Positions 1 to 7,921 of a DNA stretch of 64,000 nucleotides are shown one piece after another. A program made the position numbers and the translations under genes. Origin of the DNA: Helcococcus kunzii ATCC 51366 (GTDB lineage: Bacteria > Bacillota > Clostridia > Tissierellales > Peptoniphilaceae); NCBI RefSeq assembly GCF_000245755.1, contig NZ_JH601088.1:807335-871334 (forward strand), written 5' to 3'. Numbering within the stretch: the stretch's first letter is position 1; the number at the start of each line of letters is the position of its first letter. The notes below the pieces were generated by a model. The model worked only from the letters and a program-made list of their open reading frames with translations. It searched no databases and was not told the origin of the DNA.

Positions 1-24
1 GGTTCTTTGTCAAATAGTGTTGGT
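1..24. repeat. left terminal inverted repeat of the ISL3-family element
   Basis: GGTTCT, six unmatched-to-poorly matched bases, then AATAGTGTTGGT; it pairs in inverted orientation with 1470-1493. The repeat touches the window edge, so the outermost base of the element is assumed and not proven. Confidence 0.85.
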
Positions 25-48
25 AAAGAATTAGAATAACATTTTATT

Positions 49-72
49 GGAGTTAGAGTAGAATCTAGCTCC
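49..72 (+). other. hairpin inside the IS, related to two host terminators
   Basis: A 9-bp stem (GGAGTTAGA / TCTAGCTCC, one G-T pair) with a 6-base loop lies between the left repeat and the transposase stop codon. Nearly the same hairpin occurs at 5264-5287 and in weaker form at 34423-34449, where T runs follow on the plus strand. Here only ATTGTTATTTT follows. It may limit transcription entering the element from the left flank; this is inference. Confidence 0.55.
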
Positions 73-81
73 ATTGTTATT

Positions 82-1365
82 TTAAATTGTATTAAATTGT
101 TGTTTTAATTTGAAAGAAATTAATATTCTATTTCTAAAGTGAAAGAATGACTTATATCCAAAAGCAACCTTTTTTATAGTTTTGATATAGTTATTTACTC
201 CTTCAGTATAACCGTTTGAATAAGTATATTTTAATGCGTTGGTCACATATTCTATATGTTCAATTAATGTTTCAAATACTGTCCTCATCTCATCTGATAC
301 ATTATCTTTTAGCATTACTAGATGTGTTTGTAAATCTTCAAAATTTTTAGTTCTAATGTCGCCTAGAATTATTTGATATGCATCATAAGTGTCTTTAAGC
401 TCTTGATCACATTTTATACAATCTTCAACCAGTGTTTCCTGAGACTTAAGCTCTCTAAAATGTGTATATTTGTAAAAATGTGAAGATCGTAAGGTAGAAG
501 AATCTTTAAGAATTAATTTCCAATATTTTTTAAGTCGTTTATATTCCATAGTTGAAGTGTTAAAATTTTTCATAGCAGCTATCCTAGTCTTATTTAAGGC
601 TTTAGATATTAAATTTACAATATGGAATCTATCAAGAATTATCTTTGCGTTAGGAAACATCTCTGTTATCAAACTCATGTAAGGTGTGTATATATCAATA
701 CATACAGTCTCAACCATAGCTCTCGCTTCATCTGTAAATCTAGAGAAGTATTTAGTCAGAAAATGAAGTTGTCTATTTTCAACAATATCAATTATTTTAT
801 TATTTTCAACATCAGTAAAAATGAAACTCATTGAACCGTCAGCATCTTTAGTTGATTTAAACTCATCGAAAGAAATATGTTTGGGTAACCAAAGATAACT
901 AGGTCTGTAAGATCTAAAGTCTTTGTCAATATATTTTGAAACAGTAGAATGAGAAACATTGTTTAAATTAGCGATATCAATCTCACTTACTTTTAGAGAA
1001 ATATCTTTTAAAATTTTAGTTTTAAGTCTATTTGAAATTGATTTAAATTTACTAATTAGACTAGTTTCAGCGATGAAAGTAGATTTACATTCTTTGCAAA
1101 GAAATCTCTGTTTTTTAAGATCAATGGCGGCAGGTTGACCATTTACAGGAAGAATTCTAACAATTGAATTTTTGCTACCGTGTTTAATTATTTTACTATC
1201 ATCACAATTACCACATTTAGGGCAAGAGTGAGATTTATATGTTAATTTAGCACAAAAAACAATAGTATGAAGATTGTTAATCAATTTTTCATAAATTTCA
1301 TCAGAAAAACTTATATTATCATCTGTTATTGAAAGCATTTTTGTAGTAAAATTATTAAAAGACAT
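82..1365 (-). CDS. ISL3-family transposase
   Basis: The 427-residue product has the normal ISL3 length and layout. The N-terminus carries a zinc-ribbon-like pair of cysteine clusters (CPKC near 48-52 and CKEC near 91-94), followed by a helix-turn-helix region around 125-150 and the DDE transposase domain. Candidate catalytic residues are D167 (in HISFDEF), D245 (in ILDRFHIV) and E388 (in GYTEGVNNYIK). No frameshift or stop interrupts it. An AGGAG-like ribosome site lies just upstream of the start on the minus strand. It catalyses movement of the surrounding element, and nothing in the neighbourhood suggests cargo genes. Confidence 0.95.
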   Translation of the reverse strand: MSFNNFTTKMLSITDDNISFSDEIYEKLINNLHTIVFCAKLTYKSHSCPKCGNCDDSKIIKHGSKNSIVRILPVNGQPAAIDLKKQRFLCKECKSTFIAETSLISKFKSISNRLKTKILKDISLKVSEIDIANLNNVSHSTVSKYIDKDFRSYRPSYLWLPKHISFDEFKSTKDADGSMSFIFTDVENNKIIDIVENRQLHFLTKYFSRFTDEARAMVETVCIDIYTPYMSLITEMFPNAKIILDRFHIVNLISKALNKTRIAAMKNFNTSTMEYKRLKKYWKLILKDSSTLRSSHFYKYTHFRELKSQETLVEDCIKCDQELKDTYDAYQIILGDIRTKNFEDLQTHLVMLKDNVSDEMRTVFETLIEHIEYVTNALKYTYSNGYTEGVNNYIKTIKKVAFGYKSFFHFRNRILISFKLKQQFNTI

Positions 1366-1469
1366 TTTGTTCTCCTTAGATATGTTTTTGGTTAATCTAA
1401 TTCTAAGATAAATTGAGCAATTTGTCTTTTTTTATTTTAAATTAAAGATAGCGTTGATGAAATTTATCC

Positions 1470-1493
1470 ACCAACACTATTTATTGTAGAACC
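1470..1493. repeat. right terminal inverted repeat of the ISL3-family element
   Basis: Read on the minus strand it is GGTTCTACAATA followed by AATAGTGTTGGT, matching the left repeat at 19 of 24 positions. It fixes the right end of the element at 1493. Confidence 0.88.
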
Positions 1494-1502
1494 ATATTTT
1501 AG

Positions 1503-1528
1503 AGGCAGTGTAAAAGCTGCCTTTTTTA
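1503..1528 (+). terminator. intrinsic terminator just right of the IS
   Basis: AGGCAG (1503-1508) pairs with CTGCCT (1517-1522), followed by a run of T. No plus-strand gene lies between it and the IS, so it probably belonged to a gene now cut off by, or lying left of, the insertion. Confidence 0.65.
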
Positions 1529-1662
1529 ATTATTTTTTATAAAGTATAAAAAAATTAATGTTTTCAAAAAATTAAATAAATAAGTTAAATCTTTATTCCT
1601 GTTCTCGCTAAATTGTATAATATAGAACGTTTATACAGTTTATTAATTAATGAATGAAAATG

Positions 1663-1692
1663 TTCACTTTTTTTTTTTTTTTTTGATATAAT
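1663..1692 (+). promoter_or_regulatory. promoter with a 17-T spacer, upstream of the export cassette
   Basis: TTCACT at 1663-1668 is a plausible -35 and TATAAT at 1687-1692 a perfect -10, preceded by TG one base earlier (extended -10, TGATATAAT). The 18-base spacer is almost wholly a homopolymer: T at every position 1668-1684. Tracts of this kind are prone to slipped-strand length change, which would alter the spacing of the two boxes. The promoter lies about 40 bases before the ATG at 1731. Confidence 0.65.
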
Positions 1693-1730
1693 TAAAATAG
1701 CATAAGTAAATAATTTATTTGGAGGGAAAA

Positions 1731-2159
1731 ATGGAAAACATAAAAAATAAAAAGAATATTAAATTATTAGTAAGTATGATGGCTTTCGCTTTAATTTTTG
1801 TATTTAGTTCCTTAGTAAATTCATTTCAAACAAAAATTAGTATTCCAAATAATCAAAAAAAAGTATTAGAATATAAACCTAGCGAGTATAGAAGAATGTA
1901 TGCTTTTCATGATTATGGTTCTGTGGTTCCATTTGATGATGCAAAATTCCATGGAGAAGCATATGGTTTTGATAGAAATTACGTATATATGCAATATAAG
2001 AATGCTATTGGTGATAGTAAATATGTATATAAAATTGATGAACAATTCAATGGGAAAAAGGCGAGTAGGACTTCAGAAGCAAAATATGATTTCTTTAAAA
2101 CTGATTCATATCTTAAAGTAGAAGGTGGATCAAATCAATATAAGATAACAATAAAATAA
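1731..2159 (+). CDS. small exported or membrane-anchored protein of unknown function, first gene of an ABC cassette
   Basis: I place the start at the ATG at 1731, because GGAGGG at 1721-1726 sits six bases in front of it; an upstream TTG at 1719 overlaps that ribosome site. The 142-residue product begins with charged residues, then a hydrophobic stretch (about residues 11-31, LLVSMMAFALIFVFSS), so it is probably secreted or anchored. The mature part of about 110 residues is rich in Tyr, Lys and Asp and has no cysteine. I do not recognise the family. Its position before two membrane proteins and an ATPase resembles lactococcin-972-type bacteriocin loci, but the Trp/His-rich pattern of that family is not evident. 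It could be a bacteriocin-like peptide, or a periplasmic-side partner of the transporter. Confidence 0.6.
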   Translation: MENIKNKKNIKLLVSMMAFALIFVFSSLVNSFQTKISIPNNQKKVLEYKPSEYRRMYAFHDYGSVVPFDDAKFHGEAYGFDRNYVYMQYKNAIGDSKYVYKIDEQFNGKKASRTSEAKYDFFKTDSYLKVEGGSNQYKITIK

Positions 2160-2160
2160 T

Positions 2161-3480
2161 ATGAAAAGAATTTATGATTTAACAAAATTAAATATTAAAC
2201 TACTAAAGAATTATTTTATAATTTTATTATTACAATTTTTATTTATGCTAATTGTTTTTATGGGAATTGTTCCTAACTATAGATTTACTAATCAAACATA
2301 TAATACATTTAAAAATTCTGCATTGTCCAAGTCTATACTATATTATAATGATATAGATGCGATAAATTTTAATGTTATGGATATAAGTAAGAAACAGAAA
2401 AATGATATTATAAATAAAATAAAAACTAATTTAATAAAATTAGAGGAAATTAGTAGAAGTAATAGCAATATTACTTCTACTTCTCCTAATATAAATAGAT
2501 ATTTTTTTGAAATAAATGGTGAAAAATATGATGCAGAAGTCATTGAAAAAGAAATACTTGATATATATTTAAGGGATAAAATCGATTTAATTTCTTCTGA
2601 TAATATTAAAAAAAATACTATTCAAGCTTATATACTATCTAATGATAGAACAAGAGAGCTTTTTAATATTGGAGATGTTTTTGAAACATCAATAAATAAT
2701 TACTATGATGATAAAACGGTAAATTCTACAGATGTAAAAATACAGATTGCTGGATTTCTTAGCAATGATATTCCTAATATTATAAGTAGGGGTGTTTACT
2801 CTGATGGAATTTCATCGGCAGGTTTATTATTTGATTATGAGTTACCTTCTGTAAATGATATACATATATTTTTTGAATATAACGATTTATTAAAATCAAT
2901 AGATTCAATTGATAAAATGTCGAGTAATAACTTATTTTCTAAAATAATTTATTTTAATCAAAATACTAAAGACGAAGAAATAAACAAACTTAATGAAAAA
3001 ATATTATCACTTAATATAGGTAATTCCAATACAAGTAAACAATTGCTTGAAAACCAAAAAAATAATATCAATTATTTATTAAGTAAGTCAGTTGATAAAA
3101 TAATTATTGCGATTATTCTGATTATTACAACTATTATAGTTTCTTCTTTTATTAATTCAAAAAAGACAAAGAAAGCTATTATAATATATAGATTAAATGG
3201 AGCAAAAATAAAAGATATTATTATTGCAAATTTTATTACAAATATATTACCTTTTATAATTGTATTTTTACCTTATACAATCTTTTCACTAATAAGAAAT
3301 TCTCGATTTTATGCAAATATCACCGGAGATATTTATTTTAGTAAAATCAGATCATTATTAACTTTAAATGAAATTTTAATTATTTCACTATTTGTATTTA
3401 GTATTATTCTAATATATATAGTTTTATCCAGTATAAAGATGATTAATTTTTATAAAACTGATAAGAAAGTAGGAAAATGA
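2161..3480 (+). CDS. FtsX/MacB-like ABC transporter membrane protein
   Basis: The 439-residue protein has one membrane segment near the N-terminus (about 14-36), a large extracytoplasmic domain of some 260 residues, then three membrane segments (about 314-333, 349-370 and 405-428). That 1+3 plan is the FtsX/MacB permease plan. The start follows the previous stop by one base with no strong ribosome site, so translation is probably coupled. The next gene encodes a second protein of the same plan and the fourth encodes the ATPase, so the two permeases probably form a heterodimer. Substrate is unknown; the adjacent small exported protein is the obvious candidate. Confidence 0.75.
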   Translation: MKRIYDLTKLNIKLLKNYFIILLLQFLFMLIVFMGIVPNYRFTNQTYNTFKNSALSKSILYYNDIDAINFNVMDISKKQKNDIINKIKTNLIKLEEISRSNSNITSTSPNINRYFFEINGEKYDAEVIEKEILDIYLRDKIDLISSDNIKKNTIQAYILSNDRTRELFNIGDVFETSINNYYDDKTVNSTDVKIQIAGFLSNDIPNIISRGVYSDGISSAGLLFDYELPSVNDIHIFFEYNDLLKSIDSIDKMSSNNLFSKIIYFNQNTKDEEINKLNEKILSLNIGNSNTSKQLLENQKNNINYLLSKSVDKIIIAIILIITTIIVSSFINSKKTKKAIIIYRLNGAKIKDIIIANFITNILPFIIVFLPYTIFSLIRNSRFYANITGDIYFSKIRSLLTLNEILIISLFVFSIILIYIVLSSIKMINFYKTDKKVGK

Positions 3481-3481
3481 A

Positions 3482-4534
3482 ATGAGGTATATAAAATTTT
3501 ATATAAAAAATACTATTAAATGGGTTTTATATAATTCTTTACTACTATCGATTATTCTTTTTTGTATTTTTCAATTATATGGAAATATAAATTTTCAGTA
3601 TTACAAGGATAATTTAGAGATATTAAAAAATGTTGGAATATATGGAAATATAGATAGAATTGATATGAATATTATCAAAAAATTAGAAAAAATTGATAAG
3701 TTTCGAAATATAAACTTTTTATTAGAATTGCCTGATTTAGAACATGGTAAAGACGAATATATAGATAAAATAAAATTTAGTGTAATATATGGAGAGAAAA
3801 ACAACATTTTGAAAATGGGAGAAATAATTGATAATAATTCTTCTGGAAATATAATTGTTTCACCAGAATATTTTAGTAAAAATGGATATTCATTACATGA
3901 TAAAATAAAAATAAATGACAGTATTTTTACTATTGTTGGAGTAAGTAATTATAATATTGAAAATACGTTTATTATCTCATATAAGGATTATAAAAAACTT
4001 GGTTTGAAAGTAAATGGGTATTTTTTACGAGCAAATGATAAAATAAAAAGAAATGATATTAATGAATTTCTTCAAAGCGCAAGAAATATATTTAATGATG
4101 AAACATTAAAAATAGATCATCCAAATAATGATATTTCAAATATATTGGATGAGATAATATTTTCATTTATAATTTTTGTTTTAGGTTTATTAAATATGTA
4201 CAGTTTATATAAATTTACATTATACAAAAAAGCAAATTTTATGAATGTACTACTCTTATCTGGATTTAGCAAAAAGCAAATTTATATTTCAGAGATTGTG
4301 TCAATTTTATTGACTTTTGTATTTGCTAATATTTTTTCAATATTATCTTATCTATTATTTAATAAATTTATTTTAAATAATATTTTTAATATAAATAATA
4401 ATCTTATGTATGCAGAAAATTATATATATGTATTCTTAATTTATATTGTTTTCTATTTATTATCTATGTTGCTAATATTAATTAATAATTTTACTATATT
4501 TATTTCAAAAAATATTAAGGAGTCTAATATATGA
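3482..4534 (+). CDS. second FtsX/MacB-like ABC transporter membrane protein
   Basis: This 350-residue product has an N-terminal membrane segment (about 13-30), an external domain of some 180 residues, and three C-terminal membrane segments (about 223-243, 270-293, 315-338). It starts one base after the preceding stop and its own stop overlaps the ATPase start (ATGA at 4531-4534), so the cassette is tightly coupled. Sequence similarity to its neighbour is low by eye, but topology matches. It is likely the second half of the permease. Confidence 0.72.
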   Translation: MRYIKFYIKNTIKWVLYNSLLLSIILFCIFQLYGNINFQYYKDNLEILKNVGIYGNIDRIDMNIIKKLEKIDKFRNINFLLELPDLEHGKDEYIDKIKFSVIYGEKNNILKMGEIIDNNSSGNIIVSPEYFSKNGYSLHDKIKINDSIFTIVGVSNYNIENTFIISYKDYKKLGLKVNGYFLRANDKIKRNDINEFLQSARNIFNDETLKIDHPNNDISNILDEIIFSFIIFVLGLLNMYSLYKFTLYKKANFMNVLLLSGFSKKQIYISEIVSILLTFVFANIFSILSYLLFNKFILNNIFNINNNLMYAENYIYVFLIYIVFYLLSMLLILINNFTIFISKNIKESNI

Positions 4535-5205
4535 TAAGTATGTCTAAACTATCAAAAACATTTGTTACTAAAGGGTTAGATAATCTTCAAGTACTAAAAG
4601 ATATTGATTTTAGTGTTAATAAAGGAGATTACATTTCTATAATGGGTACTAGTGGTGTAGGGAAAACGACTTTACTTAATATTATTGGTTTGATTGAAAA
4701 ATTTGATTCAGGTACATATCTTTTTGATAATATGGATGTAACTAAATTAAGTGAGAACGAATTAGCTAAAATTAGAGGAAAAAGAATTGGATATGTATTT
4801 CAAGATTATTTTTTACTAGATGAACTTACAGTTTATGATAATATATATGTTTCATTAATATTAGAAAAAAAATCGAATAAAAAAGAACTAAATAATCGAA
4901 TAAAACAATCGATTATTTCTTGTGGATTGGATACTAAAATATTAAATAAAAAAGTAGGATTACTTAGTGGGGGACAAAAACAAAGAGTAGCAATAGCTCG
5001 TGCAATTGTAAAGAAACCGGATATTATTCTTGCAGATGAGCCAACTGGTTCAATAGATGAATCAAAAAAAGAAGAAATATTAAATTTGTTTGATTTATTA
5101 AATGAACAAGGAATTACAATTATATTAATTACACATGATATAAGTGTTGCAAATAGAGCAAAAATAAGATATAAAATTGAAAATAAAAATATTTTTAAGT
5201 ATTAA
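4531..5205 (+). CDS. ABC transporter ATPase, LolD/MacB type
   Basis: The 224-residue protein has Walker A GTSGVGKTT (about 39-47), a Q-loop in VFQDYFLL, the signature LSGGQKQRVAIARA and Walker B ILADEPTG followed by a switch histidine in ITHD. Length and motifs match the LolD/MacB/SalX group that powers FtsX-like permeases. It is the last gene of the cassette that begins at 1731 and is followed by a terminator at 5264. Such transporters export peptides or lipoproteins or work mechanically at the envelope; no two-component system is adjacent, which argues mildly against a bacitracin-type resistance module. Confidence 0.9.
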   Translation: MISMSKLSKTFVTKGLDNLQVLKDIDFSVNKGDYISIMGTSGVGKTTLLNIIGLIEKFDSGTYLFDNMDVTKLSENELAKIRGKRIGYVFQDYFLLDELTVYDNIYVSLILEKKSNKKELNNRIKQSIISCGLDTKILNKKVGLLSGGQKQRVAIARAIVKKPDIILADEPTGSIDESKKEEILNLFDLLNEQGITIILITHDISVANRAKIRYKIENKNIFKY

Positions 5206-5263
5206 ATTAAGAATATATAAATCATACTTTTTTATAAGAAAAAGATTAATAATAAGATTAAAT

Positions 5264-5300
5264 GGAGTTAGAGTAAAATCTAGCTCTATTTTTTTTATTT
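5264..5300 (+). terminator. intrinsic terminator of the ABC cassette
   Basis: GGAGTTAGA (5264-5272), loop GTAAAA, TCTAGCTCT (5279-5287), then ATTTTTTTTATTT. It belongs to a hairpin family also seen at 49-72 and 34423-34453. Confidence 0.85.
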
Positions 5301-5303
5301 ATC

Positions 5304-5332
5304 TTGAAAACATTAACATAATATTGTAGAAT
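5304..5332 (+). promoter_or_regulatory. promoter of the amino-acid catabolic operon
   Basis: TTGAAA at 5304-5309 and TAGAAT at 5327-5332 are separated by 17 bases. The boxes are the only good pair between the upstream terminator and the gene at 5389. Confidence 0.55.
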
Positions 5333-5343
5333 ATGATTATAAT

Positions 5344-5379
5344 ATTATAAAATATTATAATGCATTATAAAATATTATA
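5344..5379. repeat. two direct 16-bp AT repeats between promoter and start codon
   Basis: ATTATAAAATATTATA occurs at 5344-5359 and again at 5364-5379, start to start 20 bp, about two helical turns. Each unit is nearly palindromic (ATTATA/TATTATA type). The second copy ends at the ribosome site AGGAGG. Position and spacing suit an operator, possibly for the regulator encoded at 9087, but that link is inferred only from the operon. Confidence 0.5.
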
Positions 5380-5388
5380 GGAGGCATA

Positions 5389-6123
5389 ATGAAACATAAC
5401 AAAATAGTAGTTGGTATTTCAGGTAGTGTGATTGTCGATCAAGGTGGTATTTTCCCAGGTTATAGACGTTCATATGTTAATGAAGATTATGTGTTATCTG
5501 TTATTGCTAATGGGGGAGTTCCATTTATATTACCTGTAACAACTGATGAATCCATTATCGAATCATACATAGATAATATAGATGCTTTAATTTTATCTGG
5601 TGGACATGATATATTTCCATTAAATTATTCTGATCAGCCTTTACAGAAAATAGGTGAGGTATATCCTGATAGAGATAATTATGACTTTAAGTTATTGGAG
5701 TTAGCAATAAGGAAAGATATTCCGATTTTGGGAATTTGTCGAGGTTTTCAAATAATAAATGTGTTTCATGGTGGATCTTTATATCAAGATTTATCATATA
5801 GAGATGAAGAGACATTTAAACATAATCAAGGACATTCTTCAGATTTGGTGACACATACTATACATATAAAAAAAGATAGTAAATTATTTTCATTGTTAGA
5901 AGATGAAAAAATACTTGTAAATTCATTTCATCATCAAATTGTAAAAGAGGTAGGTGATGATTTAGAAGTGTCAGCACAAGCGGAAGATGGTGTAGTTGAA
6001 GCTATTGAACATAAATCATATAAGTTTATGTTAGGGGTACAGTGGCATCCTGAGATGTTACATAAAAAAGAAAAGCTTATGAATAATATATTTAAAGAGC
6101 TAATAGATCAAGCTAAAAAGTGA
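5389..6123 (+). CDS. gamma-glutamyl-gamma-aminobutyrate hydrolase family protein (peptidase C26, PuuD-like)
   Basis: The 244-residue protein is a class I glutamine-amidotransferase fold of the C26 family. The nucleophile elbow is GICRG with C117; the His and Glu of the triad are H220 and E222 in QWHPEM. The oxyanion-side motif SGGHDI lies near 70-75. PuuD cleaves gamma-glutamyl-GABA, but family members also act on other gamma-glutamyl amides, so the substrate is not settled. The start has AGGAGG five bases upstream. It is the first gene of an operon with an amino-acid permease (7-base gap), RidA, a PLP lyase and a regulator, which suggests release of an amine or amino acid that is then broken down. 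Confidence 0.85.
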   Translation: MKHNKIVVGISGSVIVDQGGIFPGYRRSYVNEDYVLSVIANGGVPFILPVTTDESIIESYIDNIDALILSGGHDIFPLNYSDQPLQKIGEVYPDRDNYDFKLLELAIRKDIPILGICRGFQIINVFHGGSLYQDLSYRDEETFKHNQGHSSDLVTHTIHIKKDSKLFSLLEDEKILVNSFHHQIVKEVGDDLEVSAQAEDGVVEAIEHKSYKFMLGVQWHPEMLHKKEKLMNNIFKELIDQAKK

Positions 6124-6130
6124 GGAAATC

Positions 6131-7510
6131 ATGAAGAAGAAATTAGGATTTTATTCGATAATTTTATTGACAATTAATTCAATAATTGGGACAGGAATAT
6201 TTTTATCACCAGGTTCAGTAGTTGCAAAAGCTGGCGATAAGGCACTTATTGTTTATGTACTTGCTGCTATATTTGCAGCAGTATTAGCGGTGACATTTGC
6301 TGCTGCAGCGAAATATGTTTCAAGTGGTGGAGCTGCTTATGCTTACACAAAAGAAGCTTTTGGTAATGACGCTGGTTTTTATGTTGGTATAACTAGATAC
6401 TTCGCAGCAAGTATTGCATGGGGAGTAATGGGGACAGCAGTTATAAAAACAGTGTTAAATATTTTTAAGATGGATAGTTCAAATACTGTAAATATTAGTA
6501 TTGGTTTTTTAGTGCTAATGGCTGTATTATTAATTATCAATTTATTAGGGACAAAAGTTTTTGAAGCAATTAATAATTTATCTACTATAGGTAAAGTTGC
6601 GGCCCTGATTACAACTATATTGGTAGGATTTGGAATTATTATTTTTTCAGGTGTAAATAATATTGATTCAATTAAAAACTTAGTAGATGACAGTGGCAAA
6701 GCTTTAGGATCAAATATGGATATATCCACTTGGGTAATGGCAGTTATTGCAGCATTTTATGCATTCACAGGGTTTGAAAGTGTTGCTAGTGGATCAGAAG
6801 ATATGGAAGAACCTGAAAAGAACTTGCCAAGAGCTATACCGATAGCTATTGGAATTATTGCTATTATTTATATTGGTATTGTTGGTGTTGCTATTATGAT
6901 TGATCCAAAAGCAATTGTAGAATCAAAAGAAGTTGTTGCACTTGCTGATGTATTCCAAAATCCAATTATAAATAGAATAATCATAGTAGGAGCTTTAATA
7001 TCAATGTTTGGTATAAATGTTGCTGCTTCTTTCCATACACCACGTATCCTTGAAGCCATGTCTAGACAAAAGCAAATCCCAAGTGTATTTGCAAAACGTA
7101 CTGATAAGGGATTCCCAATAGTTTCCTTTTTAGTAACTATAACAATTGCAATTATTATACCTTTAGCATTTAAATTTGATATGACAAGTATCATGATTAT
7201 AAGTTCAATATCTCGTTTTGTTCAATTCTTGATTGTTCCTTTAGCCTTGATTACATTCTATTATGGAAAAGAAAAAGGAAAAGTAAATAAAGTTAAAAAG
7301 AGTACGATTGTAGATCTTATTATACCAATAATTGCATTTGTTTTTACTTTATTACTATTATACAAATTTAATTGGAAAGGTCAATTTACAACATTAAATG
7401 AATCAGGAGAAAGTGTAACAAATACATTTGCTATAGTCTCAATGATTATAGGATATGTAATTATGCCACTTATTCTTATGATTTGGAGAAAGAAAGCACA
7501 TAGAAAATAA
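6131..7510 (+). CDS. APC-superfamily amino-acid permease
   Basis: The 459-residue protein has about twelve hydrophobic segments and the APC signature in the first helix (NSIIGTGIFLSPG, about 16-28). A second diagnostic region, AFYAFTGFESVASGSEDMEEP, lies around 208-227 and corresponds to helix 6 and the loop after it. It would exchange or import an amino acid or polyamine across the cytoplasmic membrane. The specificity cannot be read from the sequence. It sits seven bases after the C26 hydrolase and 27 before ridA, in one operon, so a substrate for the PLP lyase (cysteine, methionine, cystathionine) or a gamma-glutamyl compound is plausible. Confidence 0.88.
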   Translation: MKKKLGFYSIILLTINSIIGTGIFLSPGSVVAKAGDKALIVYVLAAIFAAVLAVTFAAAAKYVSSGGAAYAYTKEAFGNDAGFYVGITRYFAASIAWGVMGTAVIKTVLNIFKMDSSNTVNISIGFLVLMAVLLIINLLGTKVFEAINNLSTIGKVAALITTILVGFGIIIFSGVNNIDSIKNLVDDSGKALGSNMDISTWVMAVIAAFYAFTGFESVASGSEDMEEPEKNLPRAIPIAIGIIAIIYIGIVGVAIMIDPKAIVESKEVVALADVFQNPIINRIIIVGALISMFGINVAASFHTPRILEAMSRQKQIPSVFAKRTDKGFPIVSFLVTITIAIIIPLAFKFDMTSIMIISSISRFVQFLIVPLALITFYYGKEKGKVNKVKKSTIVDLIIPIIAFVFTLLLLYKFNWKGQFTTLNESGESVTNTFAIVSMIIGYVIMPLILMIWRKKAHRK

Positions 7511-7537
7511 TTGAATTAAAGATTTGAGGAGGGAAGT

Positions 7538-7921
7538 ATGATAAAACGATTAACATGTAACAAAACACCAAAAGCTGTAGGGGCATATTGTGTAGCAACT
7601 AGAGTTGGAAATTTAATTTTCACTTCAGGTCAATTACCTATAAATGCAGAAACTGGTAAAATTGATGAAGTAGATTCTATAGAATGGCAAGTAGAACAAT
7701 CAATGAATAATATTAAATACATTTTAGAAGAAAATGGCTCTTCATTAAATAGTATCGTAAAGACAACAGTATATCTTTCAGATATTAATGATTTTGCTAA
7801 ATTTAATGAAGTATATAAATCATTTTTTGAAGAGTCATATCCTGCAAGAACTGCATTTGAGGTTGGTAAATTACCGATGAATGCTTTAGTTGAGATAGAA
7901 TGTATCGCAGAGGTAGAATGA
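7538..7921 (+). CDS. ridA: RidA-family reactive enamine/imine deaminase
   Basis: The 127-residue protein has the normal RidA length and signatures: GNLIFTSGQLP near 24-34, the V-K-T-T-V-Y-L-S-D stretch near 75-83, and YPART with R104, the arginine that holds the substrate carboxylate in the active subfamily, then the VEIECIA ending. RidA hydrolyses 2-aminoacrylate and related enamines produced by PLP enzymes. The next gene, overlapping its stop by one base, encodes just such a PLP enzyme, so the pairing makes chemical sense. GAGGAGG precedes the ATG. Archetypal membership is supported by the retained arginine. Confidence 0.92.
   Translation: MIKRLTCNKTPKAVGAYCVATRVGNLIFTSGQLPINAETGKIDEVDSIEWQVEQSMNNIKYILEENGSSLNSIVKTTVYLSDINDFAKFNEVYKSFFEESYPARTAFEVGKLPMNALVEIECIAEVE

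Larger units (their letters stand above)
1..1493 (-). mobile_element. ISL3-family insertion sequence, apparently complete
   Basis: One transposase gene sits between imperfect terminal inverted repeats at 1-24 and 1470-1493, which match at 19 of 24 positions (both begin GGTTCT and end AATAGTGTTGGT read inward). The length of about 1.5 kb and the transposase type fit ISL3. The element starts at the first base of the window, so the left target duplication cannot be seen; ISL3 elements usually make 8-bp duplications, which would predict ATATTTTA at 1494-1501 repeated just outside the left end. The transposase is intact, so the copy may be active. Confidence 0.9.

Noticed and set aside
1719..1731. 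TTG start giving four extra residues for the small exported protein
   Set aside because: The codons overlap the GGAGGG ribosome site that serves the ATG at 1731.
7900..7921. Upstream start for the PLP lyase
   Set aside because: It extends into ridA without a ribosome site; the ATG at 7921 is well placed and begins the family N-terminus.
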